This document shows, in pieces, positions 25,919 through 35,215 of a stretch of 45,483 bases of DNA. Where the stretch lies: positions 1 to 45,483 of the forward strand of contig JAGKWX010000017.1 in NCBI GenBank assembly GCA_021151585.1. The letters are read 5' to 3'. The position numbers and the translations under genes are program-made. This DNA comes from Alphaproteobacteria bacterium (lineage in GTDB: Bacteria; Pseudomonadota; Gammaproteobacteria; JAGOUN01). The notes beneath the pieces are model-generated. The model was not told where the DNA came from and searched no databases. It worked only from the letters and a program-made list of their open reading frames with translations. Each line of letters opens with the position of its first letter. Position 1 is the stretch's first letter.

Positions 25919-25997
25919 ATTCGGAAATGATTTAGATGATGGGTTCAGATGTTTGAAATATTCGTAGTGATTTAAAACAAAAATAATGAGGTAAAAT

Positions 25998-28900
25998 ATG
26001 TGGCAGAACAACGCTAATGACTATAAAGCACGAATTCGAGAACAACTTGGCCTGCAAGTAAATGCAGCGTTTTTTTATTTTTTGCTGCAAGAATCAATTC
26101 GTTATTTAGAGATAATGCAGGCAGAATATAAAAGTACAATTTCTTGGTTCCGCAAAGATTATCGACAAAAAAAATTGTTTATCAGTCGTAGTCAAGAATT
26201 TATAAATAGCTTTAATGCACTTTCTGTTGAAAAAGGCAGGTTTCAATTATCTAAATTATTTGCTTTTCTTTCATCTGTAAATAATTTTTTACGCGAAAAT
26301 TGCACAGATGATGGTATTTTGTCGTTTTTAGCCTCTAGTGATGAGGCGCGTCGTTATAATGATTTTTCCGGTCAAGTATATTATGCTATTAAATCTCCAG
26401 TTGTAAAAGTGTGCTTTGATTTATCGTCAGAGTATTATAAAAAGCAGATAAAAAGGCTTTATGAACAAGCTGATAAACTAGCACTTGTACCACTAATTCA
26501 ATCGATATTAGGACTAAATAATATACCTACACCTGTGAAACAATACAAGATAAATCAGCGTATAAAAGTCGAAGAAATGTGGCTAGATGCGGCCTATCCT
26601 AGAAGATTAGCAACACCATTACCGTCAATGAATTCTCTTTTAAATAGACATAATGAAGGCTCTTTTATTAGCTCTCATGTTTCTTTTGAGCGTTGCCGAG
26701 ATTTGCGTAAGCAGGCAGTTGGTGCAGCTAGTGAAGCGCAAAAATGTTTGTCTGCGTTATGTAAAATTAACGAAAATTCATTATTGCATGATATTGAAAA
26801 TGCCGCTAAGCGCATCAAAAGATTTACACTTTTTAAGAAATCTGGTCGTCGTTCTATAATGACACTTGTGCAAGAATTGAGATTATTACGTCAATTTGAT
26901 CATAATTCATTTTTAAAAATCAAAACATCCACTGATTTAAAACAAATTTTGAAAAAAACAAATAATATTCAAAATAATATTTATCATAGAATTCAACATT
27001 TAAAGCAATTACCTCTTATGAAATTTGATTTAAACCTCTTATTAGCATTAGAGAAAAATTTTCAAAATTTTGTGCGGTATATTCAACAGCAAGCACATCA
27101 TTATTCCTTAGAATGTCAATTCATTGAGCAAGAAAAATTATTACCGGAATTAAAAGTATCTATTGAAATGCATGAATCTGATGTTGCTACAGACTGGAAG
27201 AGATTGTGCCTTACTCTTGTTGAAATAGCTGACCGATATCGATTGCCCATGCCTGCACTGACGGCAACAGGCATAGAGTCTTTATTGGAATTAATACAAA
27301 GAAATTGCCATTTTACTTCAGAACCTGGCTGCTTGCTCGATCCAGAGAAACTACTTTCTGTTGGTGATTTATCACTATTAACCTATTTTATTTTTTCGCG
27401 TCGCTATGCTGATCAATCTAACGACGATACTGGCATACAACATTGTTTTATATTGCTCAACTTTGATAAAAAATCTGGGTTAACAATATGCTCGACTATA
27501 CAAGATGGTCGATTTATCCATTTGCTTAATATTCTAGAAACCCTAAAACTTACGCCTTTGTTACATTATAGTATACGACTAGTTGCCGTTGCGATGATGC
27601 AAGAATCTCGTACTAGCATAGAATATGCCACGCTGTATATGGTGCTTGATTCACTGCTAAATAATAGCTATGCAGCATTTGTGAGTGATTATCATGCCTT
27701 TCCCAAAAATATACATTGGGCGCTGAATTATTTACCCTATGCGGTAGAAACACGACTAAATTCTCAGTCCACGAGTTTTGTAAGAACAAGATTACTAGGG
27801 AATGGCTATGTTACCTCTGCTACCATTTTTCCAACACCGAAATATGCTATAGATGAAAGCTTATCAAGAAGTGTTTCGATAGATCTGGATATGTTTTCAG
27901 GTAGCCCAGAAGTTCATCCTCGCTCACTATCACAATCGTCACTGCGAAATAGTTTAGTGCTTTTAAGCAACTCGCCAGAGCGACGAAAGGCTAGTATAGA
28001 CCGATTGGAAGATGTGTGCGGTCAATTAGTAGTTCATGCCAAAACCATTATGAGTAAACACCAAGATTTTGGCATTATGGCTAATTACGAGTCAAATAAT
28101 CCTGTTGGTTATAATCAGATTCGATTAATGCACCAACGCGCCCAGCAGCATGGGCATGACAGCTCTTTGGTTATGATTTATATGCTAATTAGTTGGTACT
28201 ACAAACAGCGCGAGAATAAGCTTTATACTGACGAATGTGTCACTTACCAACCCATGCTTGAGTCCTGTTTTCTTTTACGTGAATCACTAATCACGCAGCT
28301 CAGCCGTCCACAGGCAGTTGATTACAAAATATTCGAAAATTTTTTAAATCTTGACACAAAGAATTTAGCTAGTTCTGCTAAAAAATTGCATTCAATTTTA
28401 CTAAAAATGATCCCTTATGAACATTTAGGTTTAGCTTTAAGCCAAGAAGATTTTGCGTTAATAGACCAAGCGATTAAATTTGTTAATCAGTATCCCTCTA
28501 TTTTTGTTGCCAATAAAGAAGGTATGATTAAAGATGCTATGGTTGATGCGCTCATTGAATATCGTGACGCAAATAAACCACTGTTATTGATAATAACGTT
28601 ATGGCAAGCTATGGTACGTAGTATTGAAAAAGAAAAAAATTCATCTGCTATGTCTAATCACTCATTTTTTATACAAGTTGGTCATTGGCAGCGACGTGCA
28701 CGTTTGGCAATTGAAGGTGGTGAAAAAAAATGGCCCAATGATTTAAATGATTATTTGCCGAAAATGCAACATTTTCAACATATCGATCCAACAATTAAGG
28801 GCATGTGGTTATCTCTACAAAAATTATCGCCAGAGTCACCTATGCAATCTATCTGTTTGGAAGATAGAGATAATAATTTTACAGCATTATCTAATGAACA

Positions 28901-29303
28901 TCTTAGCCAATTATCAGAGGAAGAGGCGCAGCAAGAGTTGACGCGTTATTTAAAATTTATTTTTGCATCAAATTTGCATCTTGTGCAAAAATATCTTGAT
29001 GAGCTTTTATTTACCTGGGAAGCGCATGGAAAAATCACCACATCGGTGAAAGTTGTGCTTATGTTGCTTGAATGCTATGAGTCATATTACCAAAGTAATT
29101 ATGATATTGGCTTAGATAAAGTGCATATTCTTAAGGCACGCTTTGAGAAAGAAAAATATCAATTAACTAAAGACGACATGCCAGTAAGCATTCAAAATCG
29201 ATCAATGGCTGATGGTTATAGTAAACTACGCATGATTTTATTTTCTATAGCGATTCCTGTGACGCCGAAGAAGATGTTTTTCGGAGCATCAGCAAGAAAG
29301 TAG
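25998..29303 (+). CDS. Large 1101-aa protein of unknown function, candidate effector
   Basis: Not recognised. GAGG seven bases before the ATG supports the start. It appears cytosolic or secreted without signal peptide, largely helical, with many Leu/Gln/Lys-rich segments. A Ser/Pro-rich linker lies around residues 625-665 (FSGSPEVHPRSLSQSSLRNS). The C-terminal end is basic (PVTPKKMFFGASARK). There is no P-loop, protease or kinase motif that I could see. It stands alone, between a decayed transposase and a metalloprotease gene. Size and isolation resemble Dot/Icm substrates of Legionella and Coxiella; this is inference. Confidence 0.65.
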   Translation: MWQNNANDYKARIREQLGLQVNAAFFYFLLQESIRYLEIMQAEYKSTISWFRKDYRQKKLFISRSQEFINSFNALSVEKGRFQLSKLFAFLSSVNNFLRENCTDDGILSFLASSDEARRYNDFSGQVYYAIKSPVVKVCFDLSSEYYKKQIKRLYEQADKLALVPLIQSILGLNNIPTPVKQYKINQRIKVEEMWLDAAYPRRLATPLPSMNSLLNRHNEGSFISSHVSFERCRDLRKQAVGAASEAQKCLSALCKINENSLLHDIENAAKRIKRFTLFKKSGRRSIMTLVQELRLLRQFDHNSFLKIKTSTDLKQILKKTNNIQNNIYHRIQHLKQLPLMKFDLNLLLALEKNFQNFVRYIQQQAHHYSLECQFIEQEKLLPELKVSIEMHESDVATDWKRLCLTLVEIADRYRLPMPALTATGIESLLELIQRNCHFTSEPGCLLDPEKLLSVGDLSLLTYFIFSRRYADQSNDDTGIQHCFILLNFDKKSGLTICSTIQDGRFIHLLNILETLKLTPLLHYSIRLVAVAMMQESRTSIEYATLYMVLDSLLNNSYAAFVSDYHAFPKNIHWALNYLPYAVETRLNSQSTSFVRTRLLGNGYVTSATIFPTPKYAIDESLSRSVSIDLDMFSGSPEVHPRSLSQSSLRNSLVLLSNSPERRKASIDRLEDVCGQLVVHAKTIMSKHQDFGIMANYESNNPVGYNQIRLMHQRAQQHGHDSSLVMIYMLISWYYKQRENKLYTDECVTYQPMLESCFLLRESLITQLSRPQAVDYKIFENFLNLDTKNLASSAKKLHSILLKMIPYEHLGLALSQEDFALIDQAIKFVNQYPSIFVANKEGMIKDAMVDALIEYRDANKPLLLIITLWQAMVRSIEKEKNSSAMSNHSFFIQVGHWQRRARLAIEGGEKKWPNDLNDYLPKMQHFQHIDPTIKGMWLSLQKLSPESPMQSICLEDRDNNFTALSNEHLSQLSEEEAQQELTRYLKFIFASNLHLVQKYLDELLFTWEAHGKITTSVKVVLMLLECYESYYQSNYDIGLDKVHILKARFEKEKYQLTKDDMPVSIQNRSMADGYSKLRMILFSIAIPVTPKKMFFGASARK

Positions 29304-29498
29304 AAATAATATTCTATCAAAGCATTATCACGTTGCCTAAAATTGATGATTTATTGATTATCTTTATGGATTAAGAAAATCGAAATTTTTTATGTAGTTG
29401 GCCAACATTATTACACAATTTCATGCTGCAACAATCAGATACTCTGGTTGATATAAAAAAATTATCTTAAATGGATAATTGTATGTTATAGTTAGGTT

Positions 29499-30197
29499 AT
29501 GCTAGATTCAAGTAAAAATATTAAAATCAATATTGAGCGAAAGAACATAAAAAATCTCTACGTTCGTATTAAATCATACAATGATATAAAAGTTTCTGCG
29601 CCGATGCGTATGCCATTGATAGAAATTTACAATTTTCTAGAGTCCAAAAAATTGTGGATTGCAAAGCAAAATGAAAAATTCATTCACGCCGATGAAAAAT
29701 CTCACCCTAGAAAACTCTATAATCATGATGAGATTCATTATATATATGGCAAAGCATATATTCTAAAGCTGATCCCACACACAGGCAGGCCAAAAATCAG
29801 GTTAACAAATGATTGTATATTTTTTTATATTGATCCTCTTGCAGATATTATAAAAAAAACCGTTCTATTTGAACGCTGGTATTCTAAATGTTTGCATTTA
29901 ACAGTCTTAGATTTAGTTCGAAAGTGGGAGATTAAAATGAATGTTTCGGTCAAACACGTTCAAATTAGAAAGATGAAAACACGCTGGGGAAGCTGCTCTC
30001 CAGGCTTGAAATCTATTCGCATCAATTTTGAGCTTGCCAAAAGATCGGTTGAGTGCATTGAATATATCGTTGTACATGAATTGGTGCATTTGCTAGAGCC
30101 ATCGCATAATAAGCGCTTTGTGCTATTCATGGATACATTTCTTCCTAATTGGAGAATTAGAAAAAGAGAATTAAATAATGAACCATTAATTTTTTAA
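29499..30197 (+). CDS. YgjP-like zinc metalloprotease (DUF45/M48-type)
   Basis: A 232-aa protein whose C-terminal domain has the metalloprotease motif HELVHLLEPSH (two His, Glu and a third His ligand in one segment) preceded by MKTRWGSCSPG and IRINFELAKR, the standard DUF45 pattern. The N-terminal part has a VSAPMRMP segment common to the family. The function of YgjP is poorly known; in some bacteria it lies next to restriction enzymes. Here it is followed after 17 bases by the YaiI-family gene, probably in one transcript. Confidence 0.85.
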   Translation: MLDSSKNIKINIERKNIKNLYVRIKSYNDIKVSAPMRMPLIEIYNFLESKKLWIAKQNEKFIHADEKSHPRKLYNHDEIHYIYGKAYILKLIPHTGRPKIRLTNDCIFFYIDPLADIIKKTVLFERWYSKCLHLTVLDLVRKWEIKMNVSVKHVQIRKMKTRWGSCSPGLKSIRINFELAKRSVECIEYIVVHELVHLLEPSHNKRFVLFMDTFLPNWRIRKRELNNEPLIF

Positions 30198-30214
30198 TAA
30201 GGGATAATAAATCA

Positions 30215-30667
30215 ATGAAGATAATGATCGATGCGGATGCGTGCCCAAGGCAAATTAAGGAGATTTTATTACGTGCATCGCATCGCACAAAATGTGAACT
30301 CATTTTTGTGGCGAATCAAGCGTTAAATATAACATCAACGTCGCTGATTAAAGTTGTCCAAGTGGGAAAGGGATTTGATGTTGCTGACAATTACATTGTT
30401 GAAAATGTGGAAAAACAAGCCCTGGTGATCACAGCAGATATTCCTCTTGCCGCGCAAGTGTTAGAAAGGGGTGCCATGGCACTTAATCCACGTGGTGAGA
30501 AATATCATGCTGAAATGATTCGACAACGCTTGGCTATGCGTAATTTTATGGATGAGATGCGTTCCAGTGGTATATATACCAGCGGGCCAAAGCCATTGAG
30601 TAGGGTAGATATTCAAAAATTTTCAAATACAGTAGATGCTTATTTAGCAAAATTTAAAAGTCTGTAA
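30215..30667 (+). CDS. YaiI/YqxD (UPF0178) family protein
   Basis: A 150-aa protein with the family's N-terminal IDADACPRQIKEIL and VADNYIVENV, TADIPLA and LNPRGEKY segments, giving acidic residues in a PIN/NYN-like nuclease arrangement. The molecular role is not established. AAGGGAT precedes the ATG. Confidence 0.88.
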   Translation: MKIMIDADACPRQIKEILLRASHRTKCELIFVANQALNITSTSLIKVVQVGKGFDVADNYIVENVEKQALVITADIPLAAQVLERGAMALNPRGEKYHAEMIRQRLAMRNFMDEMRSSGIYTSGPKPLSRVDIQKFSNTVDAYLAKFKSL

Positions 30668-30840
30668 AAAGTTTTTGTGTAACAGCCATAGCCCGATTCT
30701 ATCTCAATCTTGCGACTGATAGAATTCAATCATAAACTGATTCATGGCATCTTTCCAGTGTAAGATCACAATAATCCCACACTAAACTTTTTTTAAGTTT
30801 TTCATTTAGCCTCGTGATTTTATTATAGGGCGAGGTATTT

Positions 30841-31092
30841 ATGCTAGATGTTGGTCGTGATTTATCGCTCAGAAAGCCGAAAAAATTTCGCAGCGAAAAA
30901 GAAAAGCGTTTTTATTATGACACTTGGAAAATATCTAGGTTGAGTAAGGCTGAGTTTTGCAAGCGGCATGATTTCCCAGAGTGGACATTTTACGCGTGGT
31001 GCCAGAATTTTGATAAAGTGGTTGGATGTGTGGATGATACGAGCGCCGTAGTCAATTCATGCCTAAATTTTTTGAAATGCAAAATTTATTAG
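30841..31092 (+). mobile_element. IS66-type accessory ORF or transposase HTH fragment
   Basis: An 83-aa protein with a helix-turn-helix pattern W-x-SRLSKAEFCKRHDFPEWTFYAW, typical of OrfA/TnpA-like accessory proteins of IS66 and similar elements. GAGG six bases upstream supports ATG 30841. The C-terminus (SAVVNSCLNFLKCKIY) does not fit the family and is probably read-through into flanking DNA. Just upstream, on the minus strand, HWKDAMNQFMIEFYQSQD (about 30713-30765) looks like the end of another transposase. Confidence 0.5.
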
Positions 31093-31162
31093 CAACATCT
31101 GTATAGAATCTAAAGAAGATCATTCGAATTGACAGTCTGAGTGCCCAAAACTGACAGAACCT

Positions 31163-31207
31163 TATTTTATAATCGATAAGAAATAATTATCGGAAAATAG
31201 CTTTTTT
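31163..31207 (+). terminator. Interrupted stem-loop followed by T-run
   Basis: Inner arms CGATAA/TTATCG (31174-31179, 31187-31192) and outer arms TATTTT/AAAATA (31163-31168, 31194-31199), followed by six T at 31202-31207. It could be a terminator or the end of a mobile element; no gene directly precedes it. Confidence 0.35.
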
Positions 31208-31343
31208 AGTCCTCAAAAATAAAGTAGAATGCTACACATAACCCAAAAACCAGTGAAAATGTCATGCCGGCCCGACAATACCTCAAATGACGCACTACAG
31301 CTCCGAATACAGTTCAAGCGCCGCCTATTAAGCCGCGCCCTTA

Positions 31344-31979
31344 TTGCCTGAGCATCTTATTAAAATCGTTGAATATCTCGCCACGCAAAATACCCTCAGC
31401 AGCTATCGCGACAGTGCGTTATTGCAATTAGGGTTTCTGGGCGCCTTTCGGCGCAGTGAATTAATCGCAATTTGTATGGAAGACATTGACTGGCAGCCTG
31501 CAGGCATTGAAATCCAACTCAAAAAATCTAAAACTGATCAACTGAATCAGGGGCAATATTGCGTTATCCTCTACGGCAATGAACAGCTTTGCGCAATTCG
31601 TGCATTAAAAACGTGGTGTGAAAAAGCGAATATTAAATCTGGCACGATCTTCAGGCGAATACGTAAAAGCAACCAAATCTGCGAAGACGCCATCACCCGA
31701 GAATCCGTTAATCATATTCTCAAGAATCATACCAAAGCGGCTGGTATTGAAAATTTTAATGACTTTAGTAGTCACAGCATGCGCCGAGGTTTAGCTACCA
31801 CAGCTAGTCGAGAAGGAGCATCATTGCTAGCGATTATCCGTCAGGGTCGCTGGAAACAAGTTAGTACGGTAGTAGAATATATTGAAGTCGCGCAACGCTT
31901 TGAAGAAAATGCTGCGAAGCAAATTATATATAAAAATTATGGCCACGACCAAATAACCAATATAATAGGTTTGCTTTAG
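31344..31979 (+). CDS. Tyrosine recombinase, catalytic domain only (N-terminally truncated)
   Basis: A 211-aa frame containing nearly the full catalytic set: Arg36 in GAFRRSEL, lysine in LKKSKTD (about 60-63), HSMRRG (His144, Arg147), GRW (Trp170 in place of the second His) and the nucleophile Tyr179 in VEYIEVAQ. The N-terminal SAM-like core-binding domain (about 100 aa) is absent, and the only start is a TTG just after an in-frame stop, so the gene is probably truncated. It has clearly higher GC than its neighbours, suggesting transfer. It marks the left border of the secondary-metabolite block. Confidence 0.75.
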   Translation: MPEHLIKIVEYLATQNTLSSYRDSALLQLGFLGAFRRSELIAICMEDIDWQPAGIEIQLKKSKTDQLNQGQYCVILYGNEQLCAIRALKTWCEKANIKSGTIFRRIRKSNQICEDAITRESVNHILKNHTKAAGIENFNDFSSHSMRRGLATTASREGASLLAIIRQGRWKQVSTVVEYIEVAQRFEENAAKQIIYKNYGHDQITNIIGLL

Positions 31980-32089
31980 CTTAACTTTTTTTGTGTTGCC
32001 GTTTGCATATCCTCTGCGCTTCGTTTTTTACCTCTTGTATTATACATACCGCTACCACTTAACGTATTAAGTTCAATAAACTGCCTTTT

Positions 32090-32941
32090 TTAAGACTGAG
32101 ATTTAGTTTTTAAATTTAAATCAGGTTGTGAAAAATCAATTGTTTCTTTATGATCGTTTTGCTTAACACAAGAATCAATATAACTACAAAATTCTTCTGG
32201 AATTTCACTGTGAGTAGAATTGGCCATTCCTGCAAAAATTTTCAATAAAGCCTCCGGAATCAGCTGTTGTAATTCATATGCATCTGGCAACATTGAAATA
32301 CGGTCTCTTTCACCGGCGAGTATAAAGGTAGGCAAGGATATTCTGGATAATTCTTGCCTAGTATCATGAGTTATATATGCTTGCATTTGATAAGGAATTC
32401 CACCCTCAGGTGATGGCCTGGAAGTTTTTAAAATGGCAATAACATCGCTAAGTTTTGCTTGATCGTTACATAAAGTTGAACTAAAACTCCATAATGCAAT
32501 GTTTTTTATTGCTAAATCAAATTGCTGATGCTCAAATAATTCTCCATTAAATGCCATAGGTTGTGCATCATGAGGATGGGCGGTAGTAGAATATAAAAAT
32601 AAGCTTTTAAAATATTTTGAATGATCAATGACTAACCATTGAGAAACCATTCCACCAATACCATGTCCTATCAAGTGTATAGATGATAACTGTAAATGTT
32701 CAAGTAATGCGGCAATGTTACTGGCCATATCTCTGGTAGAAGCATGATCAGATAAAGATGATTGTCCAGATCCAGGATTATCTACAAGTAACAAATTATA
32801 TTTGTTTTCTAGATGAGGAATTATTGGATACCAAAAATTATGATCTATAACGATACCTGAGAGTAAGAGTATAGTTTCTCTATCTGGAACGGGGTTATAT
32901 TCATAATAAATTTTAGTTGATTTAGTTGTAAAAAATGGCAT
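32090..32941 (-). CDS. Alpha/beta-hydrolase-fold protein lacking the nucleophile serine
   Basis: ATG 32941 is chosen because AGGAG lies seven bases upstream; a TTG at 32959 would add six residues. The 283-aa product has a complete hydrolase fold: ETILLLSGIVIDHNFW (oxyanion region), LLVDNPGSGQS, then the elbow, Asp213 in AGERDRIS and His244 in NSTHSEIPEEF. In the elbow the usual G-x-S-x-G is IGHGIGG, so Gly94 replaces the catalytic serine (codon GGT). The enzyme is either inactive, a binding or scaffold protein, or uses another mechanism. It shares orientation with the ABC exporter upstream (about 160 bp gap) and may belong to the megasynthase cluster. Confidence 0.8.
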   Translation of the reverse strand: MPFFTTKSTKIYYEYNPVPDRETILLLSGIVIDHNFWYPIIPHLENKYNLLLVDNPGSGQSSLSDHASTRDMASNIAALLEHLQLSSIHLIGHGIGGMVSQWLVIDHSKYFKSLFLYSTTAHPHDAQPMAFNGELFEHQQFDLAIKNIALWSFSSTLCNDQAKLSDVIAILKTSRPSPEGGIPYQMQAYITHDTRQELSRISLPTFILAGERDRISMLPDAYELQQLIPEALLKIFAGMANSTHSEIPEEFCSYIDSCVKQNDHKETIDFSQPDLNLKTKSQS

Positions 32942-33100
32942 ATTCACTCTCCTCTTCAATAAAAATCATTGTATTCATAATTTCACATTAATAGTTGATG
33001 TGCCGCATCCTTTATTAAGCCTATTAAGCTTTTCACATCCACAGCTTGAATAGTAAATCCAAAAATCTTGATGGTGTGACAATTTTAATCATGCTAACTT

Positions 33101-34999
33101 CTATTTACGTATAAGCGGTGAAAAAAGAGTGTTTTGTTGTTCAGTAGTAGCATAAGATAAAGCATTGCCTTCAAGATTTGACCGCTTTCTTATTTTTCTT
33201 TGTTGATGCCAAACACTAAACTGTGAGTTGGTAATAGTTGATCGTGGCTGCGGCATGCGAAAATCATCAAGCGACAATCCAAGCCCTTGGCATTGAGTTT
33301 TAAACTTATCAAAAAATCTTCCTTGCAGCTGCATAAGTTGAGTAAATGTTCCATGTTCGACGATAGCCCCATTTTCTAAATACAAAATCAAGTCAGCATT
33401 AATAACCGTGCTATATCTATGAGTTACAACTAATACCGTTGCCCCAGCAGTTAAATCATCTAATGTTTTTTGTACTTCTTTTTCTGTAGCAGCATCGAGG
33501 GCAGAAGTAGCCTCATCTAATAAATACGCGTTTCCACAATGAAGTAACGCGCGTGCAATTGCAATACGTTGCTTCTCTTCTCCAGACAATCTGCCACCTT
33601 GTTGACCAACTGGATCATCTAATCGATTTCTATCATTTTCATCAATTAATCCCGCAAATAGTGCGGCATGGTAAATATCTTCATCAGAAGCGGAGAAATC
33701 TCCGTATCGAATGTTATCCTTAATGCTTCCATCAAACATAATTGAATCTTGTGCAACAACGGCAACATGTGAACGCAGAGACTCAGATAGAATATTCCGA
33801 AGTGGCATTCCTGAAATAAAAATTTCACCGCACTCTGGTTGATAAAAGTCTTGTAATAACTTTAATAAGCTAGATTTCCCAACTCCAGTGGCTCCAACAA
33901 CCGCAACTTTCTTGCCAGAGTTTACTTTGAAATTTATATTATTAAGAACCCTTCTATTGCCGTAAGAAAAATTTATATCTCTAAATTCGATATCAAGAGG
34001 AGATGTAGTCTTAAGAGAAAATGAATCAGTTTTAAGAATAGGAGATTTTCGGTTCAAAAAATTAACTATTTTTTTAAAGTCTATTATTGCTGCATTAAAA
34101 GCACTAATTGATTGAGAAAGAGTTTCAAGTTTTATATTAATTCTAAATAAAAAATACGCGGTCAGTAAAAATGTAGTTAAATCTAATTTTCCATTCGGCG
34201 GGGCAAATACTGCTAACCCTAATCCCCCAATAAACCCAATAGAGTTTATAATAGATAAATGTAATGCTGTAATATCATCAGTAATATAATTTTTTCTGTA
34301 TAAATCCTCAGATCTAGTCATGGGTTGATTTATTTTTTGCAACTCATAATTCACGTTTCCAAATTGGTGTGCAATAGTATAGTTGCTAATAGTTTGCACC
34401 ACTTCGCCATATACTATTCTTGAGGTTTCGCCACACTCTTCACGAATTGATTTTGCTTGGTTTTCCCGGTACACGCAGTAAGGAATATATAACGATAATA
34501 CCACCGGGGGCACCACGCCTATCCAATCATTAATAATACACAGAGCGATAGTAATCGCTAATGCTTCAAATGCGAAAGGAATTATGCTACTAAAAAAAAC
34601 GGGAAGTCCTTTGTCAACTGAGCCATAGTTTTTATACATGGCATCAGAGAATTGGTCTATGGGCGTTGTTAGGATTTCATCCAGTTCGATTTCAAAGGAT
34701 TTTTTTACCATTGAGCAGGTTAATTCTTTTTGGACATTAGTTCGTACTGAATCAATCAATATGCTGCGCACTTTAGGTAACAACTGAGCAACAATAAGAG
34801 CGGCACCAAGCCCGGATAGTACTAGAGGAAATTCATCGTTATCTTCGTTTGATAGAGTATCGGAATGCTCACTAATAATAACAAGTGGAGCAATATTTAA
34901 GATTGTAGCTAATACATCAATAGCAATACTGCCAATTACTTTGTTTCTATTTTTTTCATTAAAGACATAAGGCAAAACCATTTTTACATCAGCTAGCAT
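33101..34999 (-). CDS. ABC exporter, fused membrane and ATPase domains
   Basis: A half-transporter of about 632 aa (ATG 34999; an in-frame TTG at 35023 adds eight residues). About six hydrophobic segments occupy residues 25-310. The ATPase domain has Walker A GATGVGKSS (about 377), Q-loop VVAQDSIMFD, signature RLSGEEKQRIAIARAL, Walker B AYLLDEATSALD and H-loop VTHRYS. It functions as a dimer exporting a lipid, peptide or small molecule. Spacing of the domains resembles the Atm1/MsbA-like exporters. A 51-bp element upstream is repeated in front of the SAP/megasynthase genes, suggesting that it exports the megasynthase product. Confidence 0.88.
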   Translation of the reverse strand: MLADVKMVLPYVFNEKNRNKVIGSIAIDVLATILNIAPLVIISEHSDTLSNEDNDEFPLVLSGLGAALIVAQLLPKVRSILIDSVRTNVQKELTCSMVKKSFEIELDEILTTPIDQFSDAMYKNYGSVDKGLPVFFSSIIPFAFEALAITIALCIINDWIGVVPPVVLSLYIPYCVYRENQAKSIREECGETSRIVYGEVVQTISNYTIAHQFGNVNYELQKINQPMTRSEDLYRKNYITDDITALHLSIINSIGFIGGLGLAVFAPPNGKLDLTTFLLTAYFLFRINIKLETLSQSISAFNAAIIDFKKIVNFLNRKSPILKTDSFSLKTTSPLDIEFRDINFSYGNRRVLNNINFKVNSGKKVAVVGATGVGKSSLLKLLQDFYQPECGEIFISGMPLRNILSESLRSHVAVVAQDSIMFDGSIKDNIRYGDFSASDEDIYHAALFAGLIDENDRNRLDDPVGQQGGRLSGEEKQRIAIARALLHCGNAYLLDEATSALDAATEKEVQKTLDDLTAGATVLVVTHRYSTVINADLILYLENGAIVEHGTFTQLMQLQGRFFDKFKTQCQGLGLSLDDFRMPQPRSTITNSQFSVWHQQRKIRKRSNLEGNALSYATTEQQNTLFSPLIRK

Positions 35000-35056
35000 G
35001 ACTCCCGTCCTTACTTTGAGCAAAAGGATCTAAGTTACCTTTATAAATTAAGCAAG

Positions 35057-35107
35057 GTTAAGGAATTATTAAAAGGATGGATGATTTTTTTGTGCGACAA
35101 ATCTCAC
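35057..35107 (+). repeat. Inverted repeat, left copy (upstream of the ABC exporter)
   Basis: This 51-bp segment matches the reverse complement of 36155-36205 at 46 of 51 positions without gaps. It starts GTTAAGGAATTATTAAAAGG and ends TCTCAC. It sits about 60 bases before the exporter ATG on the minus strand and about 110 before the first SAP gene. The end that begins GTTAAGG faces the exporter. Confidence 0.85.
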
Positions 35108-35215
35108 AAACAGAGCGAGGCACTGCTATTGATTATTAAAAATATTTCCATAATAGTATTTTTGATGTTATAAAAAATCTACTTCATCAATTATAAATCT
35201 GGGTGAGTTAAATTT

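Larger units (their letters stand above)
25433..25997. other. Intergenic region with one small ORF and two palindromes
   Basis: Apart from the minus-strand small ORF at 25450-25647 and the inverted repeats at 25660-25679 and 25893-25918, which are listed separately, this AT-rich stretch shows no gene. Confidence 0.5.

Noticed and set aside
31980..32089. Minus-strand frame encoding a lysine-rich tail (MYNTRGKKRSAEDMQ)
   Set aside because: Only about 40 codons, no start or ribosome binding site, and it lies just beyond the hydrolase stop; it may be a remnant but cannot be supported as a gene.
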